This document shows positions 17,319 to 26,205 of a stretch of 53,842 nucleotides of DNA, in pieces. The stretch covers positions 1 to 53,842 of the forward strand of contig CAIQEI010000014.1 of the NCBI GenBank assembly GCA_903870815.1, read 5' to 3'. Source of the DNA: an uncultured Verrucomicrobia subdivision 3 bacterium (GTDB taxonomy: Bacteria; Verrucomicrobiota; Verrucomicrobiia; Limisphaerales; UBA11358). The position numbers and the translations under genes are program-made. The notes under the pieces were generated by a model that searched no databases, was not told the DNA's origin, and worked only from the letters and a program-made list of their open reading frames with translations. The number at the start of each line of letters is the position of its first letter. The first letter of the stretch is position 1.

Positions 17319-18709
17319 GCAGCTTCGTTTCCCAATTCAAAACGCTTGCCGGCGAGAAGACGCGCGACCTCCGACACCGCCAAGTCATCCGCACGGCGCT
17401 GCGCAGCTACGAGGTCGTCCGCGACAAACGCAAGGCCGCCTTCCAAAGCTGGGAATTCGCGCGCCAAGCCGCGGCCGAAACGAAATGGGAAGCGGTCAAC
17501 CACCTCGACACGCATCTCGAGGCGCTCGTCGCCAAACTCGAAGCGCGCGGCACCAAGGTCCATTGGGCCAGCACCGGCGCACAAGCGTGCGCCATCATCG
17601 CCCAGATTCTGCGCGACCAAAAGGCGCACTCCATCATCAAATCCAAGGCAATGACGAGCGAGGAAATCCATCTGAACCACGCGCTGGAGCAGGAGGGCTT
17701 TACCGTCGTCGAATCAGACCTCGGCGAATTCATCGTGCAACTACGGCACGAGCCGCCGTATCACATCGTTTTCCCCTCGATGCACCTGACGCGCGGCGAG
17801 ATCCAGGATTTGTTCCAAAAGGAACTGGGCGACGCTCCCTCTGACAGTCCGGAAGAACTCACGATGGTCGCCCGGCGGGTGATGCGTCAGAAATACCTCA
17901 CCGCCGATGTCGGTTTCACCGGCGCCAACTTTGCCATCGCCGAGACCGGGATGATTTCCATCACGGAAAACGAGGGCAACGCCCGGCTCACCGCCGCGCT
18001 GCCCAAGACAATGATCACGCTGCTCGGGATAGAAAAAATCCTACCGCGCTTCGCCGACCTGGCGTTATTCCTGCCGATGCTCGCGACGGCCGGCGCCGGC
18101 CAGCCGATGACGTGCTATAACACGATGTATTCGGGCCCGCGCCAGCCCGGCGAATGCGACGGCCCGGAGGCCTGGCACGTCGTCCTGCTCGACAACCGGC
18201 GCACAGAATTGCTGGCTGACGCCGAACAGCGCGACGCGCTCCACTGCATCCGCTGCGGTGCGTGTCTGAACGTCTGCCCGATTTTCCGCAACGTCGGCGG
18301 CCACACCTACGGCACCACTTACAGCGGCCCGGTCGGTTCCGTCATCACGCCGCACCTGCGCGGCTTGCAGGATTGGAAACACCTGTCCAACGCCTCGTCG
18401 CTTTGCGGCGCCTGCACGGAGGCATGTCCGGTGAAAATTGATCTGCACCATCACCTGCTGCAAAACCGGCGCAATGCCTCCGTCAGCGAACCAGCCTTCT
18501 TCGAGCGGCTGGCCTATAAACTTTTCAGCATCGTGGCGAACGAACCCAAGTTCTGGTCGCTCGCCAAGAAGCTCGGCTGGCTCACGCAGCCCTTGCAAAA
18601 AGCCGTCAAAGGCTCCGCGCTGGATCCCGCCAAGGCCTGGACCAAAACGCGCGACCTGCCGCCGATGCCCAAGGAATCGTTTAAGGACTGGTGGAGGAAT
18701 CGGAAATGA
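17315..18709 (+). CDS. lutB: Lactate utilization iron-sulfur protein LutB
   Basis: Iron-sulfur subunit of LutABC, 464 residues from the ATG at 17315 that overlaps the lutA stop (ATGA). The N-terminal LUD domain carries the GFTGANFAIAETGMI block near 200-215. Two ferredoxin-like motifs follow: CIRCGACLNVCP (Cys311, 314, 317, 321) and LCGACTEACPVK (Cys364, 367, 371). The C-terminal part has the LutB tail ending in DWWRNRK. An earlier start in the same frame is possible but would run through lutA and lacks family similarity. It is predicted to pass electrons from lactate toward the quinone pool together with LutA and LutC. Confidence 0.94.
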   Translation: MSSFVSQFKTLAGEKTRDLRHRQVIRTALRSYEVVRDKRKAAFQSWEFARQAAAETKWEAVNHLDTHLEALVAKLEARGTKVHWASTGAQACAIIAQILRDQKAHSIIKSKAMTSEEIHLNHALEQEGFTVVESDLGEFIVQLRHEPPYHIVFPSMHLTRGEIQDLFQKELGDAPSDSPEELTMVARRVMRQKYLTADVGFTGANFAIAETGMISITENEGNARLTAALPKTMITLLGIEKILPRFADLALFLPMLATAGAGQPMTCYNTMYSGPRQPGECDGPEAWHVVLLDNRRTELLADAEQRDALHCIRCGACLNVCPIFRNVGGHTYGTTYSGPVGSVITPHLRGLQDWKHLSNASSLCGACTEACPVKIDLHHHLLQNRRNASVSEPAFFERLAYKLFSIVANEPKFWSLAKKLGWLTQPLQKAVKGSALDPAKAWTKTRDLPPMPKESFKDWWRNRK

Positions 18710-19392
18710 GCGAACGGGAAAAAATTTTAGGCCGCATCCGCGAGGCTTTGAAGGTGAAAGCTCCCCGGCCCGGCTCGCACGGCGACCCGTTGGTTCAGGC
18801 CGCCGCCGAACCTCCCGTCAGCCACGCCCGCGATTGGTTGCCATCCGTGGGCGCGAGCGTGGAGGAACAGTTTGCCATGTTCGCCCGAAACGCCGCCGAC
18901 TTGAAGGCGGAGTTTCAACTGTTCGCCGGCCGCGACGAATTAAGAGCGGCGCTCGTTAGTTTGTGCGCCGCCGAAAAATGGCGCCGCATCGCCAGCCACG
19001 GCGGCGAGTTAACCGACTTCGCCTGCCAGGCCATCGGCTTGCCGGTGACGCTCACCGACCGCGGCTACGACGTGCAAGCCATGGAAAAGTGCGATGCGGG
19101 CATCACCGAATGCGACGCGCTCATCGCCCAGACCGGCGGCGTGGTCGTGAACAGCCGCGGGGCCGGCGGGCGCGCCCTGTCCGTGCTGCCGCCGCATCAC
19201 GTTGTGATCGCGCGCCGCGAACAGCTGGTGGCCGACCTGCCGGCGGCCTTCGCCCGGTTGCAGTCAAAATATGCGCCGGATTTTCCCAGCATGATTTCGT
19301 TCATCACCGGCCCGAGCCGGACCGGCGATATCGAGCGCATCCTCGTCCTCGGCGCACACGGCCCGAAAAAGCTGACGATCCTTTGCCTTTAA
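18706..19392 (+). CDS. lutC: Lactate utilization protein LutC (LUD domain)
   Basis: Third subunit of LutABC, 228 residues, LUD superfamily. Visible family features are the MSEREKILGRIREAL start, VTLTDRGYDVQAMEKCDAGITECDALIAQTGG-type core (read as separate short motifs, with DALIAQTGG and LPPHHVV well conserved), and the closing FITGPSRTGDIERILVLGAHGP segment. The ATG overlaps the lutB stop as ATGA. Unusually for this window a GGAGG lies 9 nt ahead of the ATG. No terminator is evident before the next gene 57 nt away. The three-gene order A-B-C matches the Bacillus and Shewanella-type operons. Confidence 0.93.
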   Translation: MSEREKILGRIREALKVKAPRPGSHGDPLVQAAAEPPVSHARDWLPSVGASVEEQFAMFARNAADLKAEFQLFAGRDELRAALVSLCAAEKWRRIASHGGELTDFACQAIGLPVTLTDRGYDVQAMEKCDAGITECDALIAQTGGVVVNSRGAGGRALSVLPPHHVVIARREQLVADLPAAFARLQSKYAPDFPSMISFITGPSRTGDIERILVLGAHGPKKLTILCL

Positions 19393-19449
19393 CTCTGGGT
19401 TGCCTTATCCGGCGCGATTGGCAGACTGTCACGGATTCGACCACAACTT

Positions 19450-19890
19450 ATGGAAACCCCACCTCCCGCCCCCGGCGCCAAGAAAATCCTCGTCATCGAC
19501 GATAACCGGGTCGTCCTCACCGCCATGACCTTCATGCTGCGGGCCAAGGGCTATGCCGTGCTGCTGGCGGAGACCGGGGCGGAAGCCATCAGCATTTTGC
19601 GAAAGGAACATCCGGACCTGATCCTGCTTGACCTGGATTTCCCGCCCGATTCCGGAAACCTCGGAGGCGGGTTGCGGGATGGCTTTCTGATCATTGACTG
19701 GGCACGCCGCATGTGTGACGCGGAAAAGATTCCCGTCATCATCGTCTCTTCGCTGGATCCCGAGCAATACAAGGCGCGCGCCCAGGCGGCCGGAATTCCG
19801 ACCTTCTTCCGCAAACCGGTAGACCGGCAAAAACTCATGGCCGCCATCCAGTCCATGCTCGGCGGGACGCCGTCCGGGCCGCTGGCCTGA
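19450..19890 (+). CDS. Single-domain response regulator receiver protein
   Basis: A CheY-like receiver of 146 residues with no output domain. The acidic pair is Asp17-Asp18 in ILVIDDN, the likely phospho-acceptor is Asp61 in LILLDLDFP, the signalling Ser lies in IIVSSLD and the conserved Lys in FFRKPVD near residue 121. A slightly long loop (DFPPDSGNLGGG) follows the phospho-acceptor. No histidine kinase is adjacent, so its partner is encoded elsewhere. It might act through protein contact, as CheY or Spo0F do. Whether it is transcribed with lutABC is unclear; the gap is 57 nt without a terminator. Confidence 0.88.
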   Translation: METPPPAPGAKKILVIDDNRVVLTAMTFMLRAKGYAVLLAETGAEAISILRKEHPDLILLDLDFPPDSGNLGGGLRDGFLIIDWARRMCDAEKIPVIIVSSLDPEQYKARAQAAGIPTFFRKPVDRQKLMAAIQSMLGGTPSGPLA

Positions 19891-19917
19891 CTTAAAAAAT
19901 CCAGATCGATTCGGAGT

Positions 19918-19945
19918 TTGAAAACCGGCCGGACCGCGCTAGATT
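19918..19945 (+). promoter_or_regulatory. Candidate leaderless promoter of the DUF6580 gene
   Basis: TTGAAA (19918-19923), a 16 nt spacer and TAGATT (19940-19945) are followed by 7 nt and the GTG at 19953. A TTG at 19944 in the same frame would lie inside the -10 element, which argues for the GTG as the real start. Confidence 0.5.
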
Positions 19946-19952
19946 GCCTGAA

Positions 19953-20594
19953 GTGAAATACAAGCTGCTATTGCCTCTCATCTTTGTCGCCGTATTCGCG
20001 GGGTCGCGGATTCCCGGCCTGCTGCCGCCGAATTTCAGCGCGGCGTATGCGTTTGCTTTTTGCGCGGGCGTCTATTTTCGGGGAGCGCTGGCCTGGGCGT
20101 TGCCGCTCGGGGTGATGCTGGCGACGGACCTCGGTTTGAACCTCTATTATTCGCTGCACGGTATCCGCGTCTGGGACCTGCCGGATTTAGAAAACCAGTT
20201 GTTTAATTATATCGCGCTCGCCAGCTTGATTTTTCTCGGCCGCCGTTTCCAGCAGCAAAAATCATTGCTCAAGCTCGTCGGCGGCGGCCTGCTCGGCGCG
20301 GTCCTCTTTTACCTGATCACCAACACGGCCTCGTGGCTGTTCAATCCGTTTCACAATCCCGAATATTCCCGGAACCTAGCCGGTTGGATCATCGCGCTCA
20401 CCCGGGGCACGGGCGGTTATCCGACCACGCTGGAATTCTTTCGCAACACGCTTCTGAGCGGCGGCCTGTTCACCGCCCTCTTTGCCGCCTCGGAAAAACT
20501 CGCCGCCGAATCGCCCGCCGACAAGACCGCCGGCGGCCGCGCGCCGGCATCCGAAGCCGAAGCCCCCGCCGAACCGGAGGAAGCCCAGGCGTGA
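19953..20594 (+). CDS. DUF6580 family integral membrane protein
   Basis: A 213-residue membrane protein with about five or six hydrophobic segments: KLLLPLIFVAVFAGSRI, the stretch around AYAFAFCAGVYF, ALPLGVMLATDLGLNLYY, YIALASLIFLG, LVGGGLLGAVLFYLITNTASW and a C-terminal LLSGGLFTALFAASEKL. The SRIPGL start, the TNTASWLFNP region and GYPTTLEFFRNTLL match what I recall of the DUF6580 family, whose fold resembles small-molecule ECF-type S components; the substrate is unknown. The C-terminal ~35 residues are a Pro/Ala/Glu-rich hydrophilic tail. The GTG at 19953 is chosen on the basis of promoter position. Confidence 0.75.
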   Translation: MKYKLLLPLIFVAVFAGSRIPGLLPPNFSAAYAFAFCAGVYFRGALAWALPLGVMLATDLGLNLYYSLHGIRVWDLPDLENQLFNYIALASLIFLGRRFQQQKSLLKLVGGGLLGAVLFYLITNTASWLFNPFHNPEYSRNLAGWIIALTRGTGGYPTTLEFFRNTLLSGGLFTALFAASEKLAAESPADKTAGGRAPASEAEAPAEPEEAQA

Positions 20595-20682
20595 AATAGT
20601 TGCCGTAGACAGGTTGAAGGCTGCAACTGGCCGCAACCGGCACCCGGGAAAAACCGGCGGTCTCGAACCTCAAACTTTCAAA

Positions 20683-21144
20683 ATGAAAATAGGAGTCATC
20701 TCGGATACGCACGGCTGGCTCGACCCGCGCGTGGAAAGGATTTTTGACGGCGTGGAACACATCCTCCACGCCGGCGACATCGGCGACCCGGTGATCGAAA
20801 TCGAGTTGAAATTCATCGCGCCCGTCACCACGGTGGCCGGCAACGTGGACATTGGGCTGCCGTTCAAAACCACCGAACTGGTCACGCTCGCGCAGAAAAA
20901 ATTCCTCGTACATCACATCGTCAATCCGCGGGCCCTGTCCGAAAAAGTCGCCGAAGGCATCGCCCGGCAACAGCCGGACGCGGTGGTTTTCGGCCACACG
21001 CACAAGAAATTGGCGGAGATCGTGGACGGAGTTTTGTTCTTCAATCCCGGCTACGCGGGCAAACCCAAGTTCGGGGCGGAACGCAGCGTCGCGATTCTGC
21101 ACTGCGACGAAAACGGCATCCGACCCGAGTTCATCCCCTTGTAG
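20683..21144 (+). CDS. YfcE/MJ0936-like metallophosphoesterase
   Basis: A small calcineurin-like phosphodiesterase of 153 residues. Metal-binding motifs are complete: DTHG at 8-11, GDIGD at 31-35, AGNVD in place of GNCD/GNHD, HHIVNP replacing the usual HG element, and FGHTHKK. The ATG at 20683 puts the canonical KIGVISDTHG strand at the N-terminus; upstream in-frame sequence is Pro/Arg-rich and overlaps the DUF6580 gene in another frame, so it is rejected. YfcE relatives cleave phosphodiesters such as bis-pNPP and cyclic nucleotides in vitro; the natural substrate is unknown. It ends convergent with the Aas-type gene. Confidence 0.88.
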   Translation: MKIGVISDTHGWLDPRVERIFDGVEHILHAGDIGDPVIEIELKFIAPVTTVAGNVDIGLPFKTTELVTLAQKKFLVHHIVNPRALSEKVAEGIARQQPDAVVFGHTHKKLAEIVDGVLFFNPGYAGKPKFGAERSVAILHCDENGIRPEFIPL

Positions 21145-21232
21145 ACAAATAGGGAAAGGGAAGAAAACCACGGGTGAAAAGTTTGGGTACTCACCGGGGA
21201 GTTGCCAGCGGGGTTGAAGTCGAATTCGGTGA

Positions 21233-24200
21233 TCATCCGCGGCCGTCGGGGTCGGAAAATTTTTGGGCGGTTTCCTTGACACCGCGCAGATCGAGCTTGC
21301 CGGTGCCGAGCAGGGGGAAATTCTCCACCCGGTAAAAGGCATCGGCCTTGGGCTTCCATAAATTCGGCACGTCGCACGCGGCCAATTTTTCCAGCACGGC
21401 CGGCAGCCCGGCTTCCGGCAGCCGGTGCAGGACGACCAGTCGTTCACCCTTCTTTTCATCCGGGACGCCCGTGACCACGAACGCGATTTCGGCGACCCCG
21501 GCCAGCTCCTGCAGTATTTCCTCGATTTTCAGGTGCGGCACCATCTCGCCTCCGATCTTGCTGAAGCGATTCAGGCGGCCGGTGATTTCGAGGAATCCGT
21601 CTTCGTCGAGCGTGGCGATGTCGCCCGTGCAATACCAGCCATCACGCAGCACGTCCGCCGTTTTATCGGGCTGGTTCAGATATCCCAGCATAAGATTGGG
21701 TCCGCGCAGCAGCAACATGCCGGGTTCGCCCGGCGGCAGGATTTTTCCGCTCCACGGATTTTCGGCCTCGGCGATGCGCACACAGATGCCGGGCACCGGC
21801 TGGCCGATTTTGCCGTGCTTGCCGCCGACCTGGAAGAATCCGGCGGCGCGATAATCCCTGGTGTTCAAGGCCACGACCGGCGCGCACTCGGTGCAGCCGT
21901 AGCCCTCGAAGGGGCGGATGCCGAAGCGCTCCTCGAAGGCGGCCGCCAGACGCTCGGGCAATTTTTCCGCGCCGGTCACAATCAGTCTCAGGCTGCCGAA
22001 ATCCTCCGGCGGAACGCCGCGGAGGTAGATCTGCAGGAACGTAGCGGTGGCGAGCATGACCGTGACTTCGTGCTCGCGCACGCTGGCCCCGACGCCTTTG
22101 GCGTCGAGGGGGTTCGGATAAAACACGACGCCGGTGCCCAGCACCGCCGGGAGGCAGAGGGTGACCGTGAAGCCGAACGAATGGAAAAAAGGCAGAATGC
22201 CGAGCAACCGCTGCGATTCGTCGAGGTGTACGACCTCGGCGCACTGCTCGATGTTGGCGAGCAGATTGAACTGCGAGAGCATCACGCCTTTGGGCTCGCC
22301 GGTGCTGCCGCTGGAAAAAATCACCGTGGCCAAAGCGTCGAGCGATTTCGGATTTCGGATTTCGGATTTCGGATGGGAAGACAGCATCTGTTCCAGCAGA
22401 CCAGCCGGAGCGAGCTTGGCGAGCAGCCAGGCCGCGAGCTTTTCAAAAAACGTCGGAGCGCCGGGCTGAAGTTCACGCTTTAGAGTGTCCCCGGAGCAAG
22501 CTGAAGCTTGAACTCCAGCCAAGTCTTCGAGGAAGATGAGATTGCCCGGCGGCGTCAGCTTGATCTTGGCCAGGAATCTCCGCGAGGTGACCACGGTCCG
22601 GAGGCCGCATTGCTGAACGCAGCCGGCCAGCGTGGTTTCGGACAGCGTGTAGTTCAGGTTCACCGGCACCTTGCCGCAAAGAAAGGCGGCGTAATTCACG
22701 AGCGCGCCCGGCACGCTCGGCGGCAGATAAATCCCCACCATGGTTTGATCGCGCCAGGCATTTTTCAGGCGGCGCGCGAGGAAAATGGTTTTCACCAGCG
22801 CGGTGCCGAAATTGATCCGCCCAGAGGCGGCATCAGCAAAGGCAAACCGGTGCGGATGTTCGCGCGCCATGCGGATGAGGTTGCGGTGGAGCGGCTGCAT
22901 CCGCGCCCGTCGCCACGACCACGCGGCCGCCTGCAAATCCTGCACCGCCTCGCGCACGGCGAACGGCGCGGTGGCCGGCGGCAGCGGGCGGCCGAAACTC
23001 ACCGTGACAGGATGCGGACAGCGCGCGGTGATGAGATGCACCAATTTCCCGCGCCGATAGCTCATCGGACCGCCCAGCATGCCGTCGAGCGCCACCGGCA
23101 CGATCGGCGCGTCAACGTTTTTCATGATGCGCTCCAAGCCGCGCCGGAACGGCAGCAGCTGCCCGATGCGCGTGATCTGCCCCTCGGCAAAGATGCAGAC
23201 GACCTCGCCGGCGCGGATCGCGTCGCTGGCGGTTTGCAGGGCATGGAGCAACTCGCGCGGCCGCTGCTCGGACGAAACCGGGATGGCGCGAAGAATTTTG
23301 GCGAACGGCCGCACCCATGGTTTTTCGTAGAGGTCCTTGAACATCAAAAAACGGATCCGCCGGTCGGTCGCGGCGAGGAGCAGCAGCGCGTCGGCGAAGG
23401 AAACGTGGTTGCAGACGAACAGCGCGCCACCTTTTTCGGGAATGTGATCGCGCCCGACCACGCGGATGCGGTAGCACGAATGCGTCAGGCACCACAGCAC
23501 CAGGCGCAGCAGTGCGTCGGGCATCATTATGAGCAGATAAACCGTCGCCGCCAGCGTCGCCCCGGCCACCAGCAGAAAGATGTGCGGCGGCGACAGTTTC
23601 AAAACGGTGGTGAGCAGGCCGAAGACCGCCGAGGCCAGAGCGATGCCCACGAAGGAAATGAGGTTGGCCGCCGCCAGCACCCCGCCTTTTTGATCGCGCG
23701 CGGGCCGGTGCTGCAGCAGCACGGAAATGGGCACGATGTAGAACCCGCCGAAAAAACCGAGCGCGGAGAGATTAGCCGCCGCCGCGCCAAAAGACAGGCC
23801 GCCCCGGCTGAGCAGCGCGGCGCAGAAGGTCAGGCCGATGGCACCGAACGGGATGAGCCCGGTCTCAATTTTACCGGCGGACAGGAAGCCCGCGAGCAGG
23901 CAGCCCAGACCAATGCCGATGGCCGTGGCCGCCTGCAGATAACTGGTCCGGGTGGGATCCTTGATGGCCAGCACATCCGCCGCGTAAATGACGATGACAA
24001 ACTGGATGAGCGCCGCGATAAAGAAAAAGTAGGTATTCCCGATCAGCGCCAGCCAGAGCGGCCGATCGCGGCGTATATATTTTATCTGCGCCCACAAATC
24101 GGCGACGAAGTTGGGGCGGAATTTTTTCAACGGGTCAGCGGCGGGAACTTTGGTGATCTGCCGGCCGGTCGCCAATCCGATGAAGGCGAGGCCGGTCAAA

Positions 24201-24757
24201 ATGACGCCCGGCCAGGCCGGCTGCGCGGCAAAGGCCTTGCACATCACACCCCCGGCGACCGTGCCGGCGATGATCGCGATGAACGTGCCGAATTCCAGGA
24301 CGCCGTTGCCCCAGGACAGTTTTTTCTCCGGCAACAGCTCCGGCAGCAAGCCGTATTTGGACGGCCCGAAAATCGCGCTGTGGACGCCCATGAGAAACAC
24401 GCAGAAAATGGTCAGGTAAAGCTGCCGGGTCGCCAGGCTGAACAGGGCCAGGGACATCACAAAGATTTCGAAGACTTTCACGCCGAGGATCACCCGGCGT
24501 TTGCTGCAGCGGTCGGCCAGAAAACCGCCGCCCATGGAAAACAATATGAACGGCACGGCGAAAAGCGAACCGACGATGAAAATCAGCCGGTCGCGTTCGG
24601 TGTCCGGCAGGTTCTGCTGGGTGATGAGAAAGATGGCGAGCCACTTGAGCGCGTTGTCGCTGAACGCGCCCTGGAATTGCGTGACAATCAGCGCCCAGAA
24701 ACCACGCGTGCCGGACGGGGGCTGGCTGGCAGCCGAGGGCGGGTTGTCAATGCTCAC
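21233..24757 (-). CDS. aas: LplT-like MFS / PlsC acyltransferase / acyl-ACP ligase fusion (Aas type)
   Basis: A 1174-residue three-part protein for lysophospholipid uptake and re-acylation in the inner membrane. Residues ~15-415 form a 12-helix MFS domain like LplT. Residues ~425-600 are a PlsC acyltransferase with NHVSFAD (His451, Asp456) and FAEGQ (525-527, where the family normally has EGTR). Residues ~640-1170 are an AMP-forming ligase with the P-loop SSGSTGEPKG near 815-824, GYGCTECAP, GDIATLDEDGF and the RFSKIGGEM hinge. The start is GTG. Between ~745 and 808 the linker ahead of the P-loop contains two short interspersed-repeat insertions (QASAC and SEIRNPKS segments), which the protein apparently tolerates. 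It lies 76 nt downstream of a prepilin-like gene. Confidence 0.9.
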   Translation of the reverse strand: MSIDNPPSAASQPPSGTRGFWALIVTQFQGAFSDNALKWLAIFLITQQNLPDTERDRLIFIVGSLFAVPFILFSMGGGFLADRCSKRRVILGVKVFEIFVMSLALFSLATRQLYLTIFCVFLMGVHSAIFGPSKYGLLPELLPEKKLSWGNGVLEFGTFIAIIAGTVAGGVMCKAFAAQPAWPGVILTGLAFIGLATGRQITKVPAADPLKKFRPNFVADLWAQIKYIRRDRPLWLALIGNTYFFFIAALIQFVIVIYAADVLAIKDPTRTSYLQAATAIGIGLGCLLAGFLSAGKIETGLIPFGAIGLTFCAALLSRGGLSFGAAAANLSALGFFGGFYIVPISVLLQHRPARDQKGGVLAAANLISFVGIALASAVFGLLTTVLKLSPPHIFLLVAGATLAATVYLLIMMPDALLRLVLWCLTHSCYRIRVVGRDHIPEKGGALFVCNHVSFADALLLLAATDRRIRFLMFKDLYEKPWVRPFAKILRAIPVSSEQRPRELLHALQTASDAIRAGEVVCIFAEGQITRIGQLLPFRRGLERIMKNVDAPIVPVALDGMLGGPMSYRRGKLVHLITARCPHPVTVSFGRPLPPATAPFAVREAVQDLQAAAWSWRRARMQPLHRNLIRMAREHPHRFAFADAASGRINFGTALVKTIFLARRLKNAWRDQTMVGIYLPPSVPGALVNYAAFLCGKVPVNLNYTLSETTLAGCVQQCGLRTVVTSRRFLAKIKLTPPGNLIFLEDLAGVQASACSGDTLKRELQPGAPTFFEKLAAWLLAKLAPAGLLEQMLSSHPKSEIRNPKSLDALATVIFSSGSTGEPKGVMLSQFNLLANIEQCAEVVHLDESQRLLGILPFFHSFGFTVTLCLPAVLGTGVVFYPNPLDAKGVGASVREHEVTVMLATATFLQIYLRGVPPEDFGSLRLIVTGAEKLPERLAAAFEERFGIRPFEGYGCTECAPVVALNTRDYRAAGFFQVGGKHGKIGQPVPGICVRIAEAENPWSGKILPPGEPGMLLLRGPNLMLGYLNQPDKTADVLRDGWYCTGDIATLDEDGFLEITGRLNRFSKIGGEMVPHLKIEEILQELAGVAEIAFVVTGVPDEKKGERLVVLHRLPEAGLPAVLEKLAACDVPNLWKPKADAFYRVENFPLLGTGKLDLRGVKETAQKFSDPDGRG
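22345..22372. repeat. Heptamer tandem repeat (ATTTCGG)x4 inside aas
   Basis: Four exact copies of ATTTCGG in a row, followed by a partial fifth, encode the SEIRNPKS stretch just before the ligase P-loop. A 7 bp unit means that gain or loss of one unit would shift the frame. Confidence 0.9.
22497..22521. repeat. 25-mer interspersed repeat, copy inside aas
   Basis: A 25 nt sequence built around AAGCTTGAACTCCA occurs here within aas and again at 26181-26205 in non-coding DNA, with two mismatches and the same orientation. Confidence 0.75.
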
Positions 24758-24833
24758 CCGGCCAAGCTAACCAATCGGCCGGCAAAATGGGAATTGAAAA
24801 ACTTTTGGCAACATCGTTTGCGGCGATGCCACG

Positions 24834-25727
24834 TCACTGCACCCTGGCGGAGGTGTGGGCGGCCATCCACGACCAGTCGGTCCAGTCCGCCGGATCGCCG
24901 GAGCCGCCACCCTGGATCGTCCCATTGATATCAAAAACCAGCGTGCTGCTGTCCACCCAGTGGTGCGTCTCGGAATGGCCGTCGGCGAAGGCGAAGCCGC
25001 AGCCACCATTGTGATAGGAGCCGGGAAAATCCACCCATCCCGGGGTTTCCATGCTAAACGCAAAGGCGGCGTCATTGAGGCCATTGGCATTTTCATCCAG
25101 CAGCACCCATAGACCCGAGGGGCCGGGAGTGTTCATTTGAGTCATTTTGCCGTAGGTGGCCCACGGGGAATTGCGCCGGTGGGTTTCCTGGCCGTTAAGC
25201 CAGGGTCCGTTGACGGACAAGGTGGGTGCGCCACTGTGGCCGATACCCTGATCATACCCGGGGCAAATGGTGCCGATGGCCTGGTTCATGGAAAAAGTCC
25301 GCGCGGCGGGAACGATGTGGCCCTGAAGCGTGGTGTTGGTGCCTTGATACGTGTTTTGACGCAGATCGGCCGGGCAGCGGAACAGAGTGTATGAGCCGGA
25401 GAGATAACGGATCAGCAGGCTGCGGCTGGGATCTTTCAGCACGTCGGGGTTGAATTCTTCCGCCCCGCCGATGCCGGCCTGACCGCTGCACCAGTTGTGG
25501 CCGGGGGTCGTGTTCCCGTCATCGGGATTGGGTGGAAACAAGTCGTTGTATTCACCCACATAAAGCAGCATGGCCGTCATGATCTGCTTGCCGTTGTTCA
25601 TGCACAAGATTCCCTGCGTCCGCTGTTTGGCCTTGGATAGCGCGGGCATCAGCATCGCCGCGAGGATGCCGATGATGGCGATAACCACCAGCAGTTCAAT
25701 CAACGTAAAAGCCCGTCGCGGATTCAT
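24834..25727 (-). CDS. Prepilin-like protein with type IV N-terminal methylation motif
   Basis: A 297-residue pseudopilin-like protein of the kind found in tens of copies in verrucomicrobial and planctomycete genomes. The ATG at 25727 gives the short leader MNPRRA before FTLIELLVVIAIIGILAA, with Glu at position +5 and a long hydrophobic helix; an upstream ATG at 25772 adds 15 residues. The remainder is a globular domain with NGKQIMTAMLLYVGEYND, several Cys (CSGQ, LFRCPAD) and the closing YHNGGCGFAFADGHSETHHW block typical of the H-X9-DG/DUF1559-like group. It would need a prepilin peptidase, not found in this window. It might be exported by the PilMNOPQ-type machine at 31-39 kb, but this is only a guess. 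Confidence 0.9.
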   Translation of the reverse strand: MNPRRAFTLIELLVVIAIIGILAAMLMPALSKAKQRTQGILCMNNGKQIMTAMLLYVGEYNDLFPPNPDDGNTTPGHNWCSGQAGIGGAEEFNPDVLKDPSRSLLIRYLSGSYTLFRCPADLRQNTYQGTNTTLQGHIVPAARTFSMNQAIGTICPGYDQGIGHSGAPTLSVNGPWLNGQETHRRNSPWATYGKMTQMNTPGPSGLWVLLDENANGLNDAAFAFSMETPGWVDFPGSYHNGGCGFAFADGHSETHHWVDSSTLVFDINGTIQGGGSGDPADWTDWSWMAAHTSARVQ

Positions 25728-25744
25728 GCAAATAAAACCAGATG

Positions 25745-25765
25745 CCGGAAAGCATTGCCTTCCGG
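25745..25765 (-). promoter_or_regulatory. Hairpin in the upstream region of the prepilin gene
   Basis: CCGGAAAGC and GCCTTCCGG form a 9 bp stem with one mismatch around a three-base loop, starting 18 nt upstream of the prepilin ATG. It has no T-run. It could be a 5' UTR structure or simply another palindromic repeat. Confidence 0.3.
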
Positions 25766-26085
25766 TCTCCATGTATCATACGCGGCCGCCCCAGCATAGG
25801 TTACAAAAAAAGAGCCCAAGGAGACCGATTCGAAACGGTGAGCGGCCGGGCCGCACTGCAATTTCCCCGCCGCGATGCACTGCGTTTCCAATCGCAGGCC
25901 GATAGCGGTTTCGGTTAACATTGTCACAAACGTCAAACCGGTGGGGCTGACCTACGGGTTAGCCAACCAGGCGGCGCAGCAGGGCCGCCATACCAACCGA
26001 TGGGCTAATGGCGCTGTGATTTACTTTACTTTTTCGTTACCAGGGATCGGGTCAACTTTTGCAAGTCGTTGATAGAGCATCCGGA

Positions 26086-26129
26086 ACTTTACCTTTTCTT
26101 TACCAAAAAAAAGTTTTGGAAGGTAAAGT
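26086..26129. repeat. Imperfect long hairpin
   Basis: ACTTTACCTT (26086-26095) pairs perfectly with AAGGTAAAGT (26120-26129), and an inner CCAAAA (26103-26108) pairs with TTTTGG (26114-26119), leaving a one-sided bulge. It is not followed by a T-run on either strand. Function is unknown. Confidence 0.6.
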
Positions 26130-26180
26130 TTCACGAGATCGGCCTGGACCGCGGTCGCGAATAGGATCGGAAATATGGCA

Positions 26181-26205
26181 CAAGCTTAAGCTTGAACTCC
26201 AACCA
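26181..26205. repeat. 25-mer interspersed repeat, intergenic copy
   Basis: This second copy of the 25-mer found at 22497-22521 differs at two positions. It contains the palindrome AAGCTTAAGCTT. Confidence 0.75.

Noticed and set aside
22345-22372. Tandem heptamers considered as a CRISPR-like array
   Set aside because: The units are contiguous 7-mers with no spacers and no cas genes; a microsatellite fits better.
22508-24928. 806-residue antisense frame opposite aas
   Set aside because: Its sequence is compositionally odd (Arg/Gln/His-rich) and mirrors the aas codons. High GC makes long antisense frames common.
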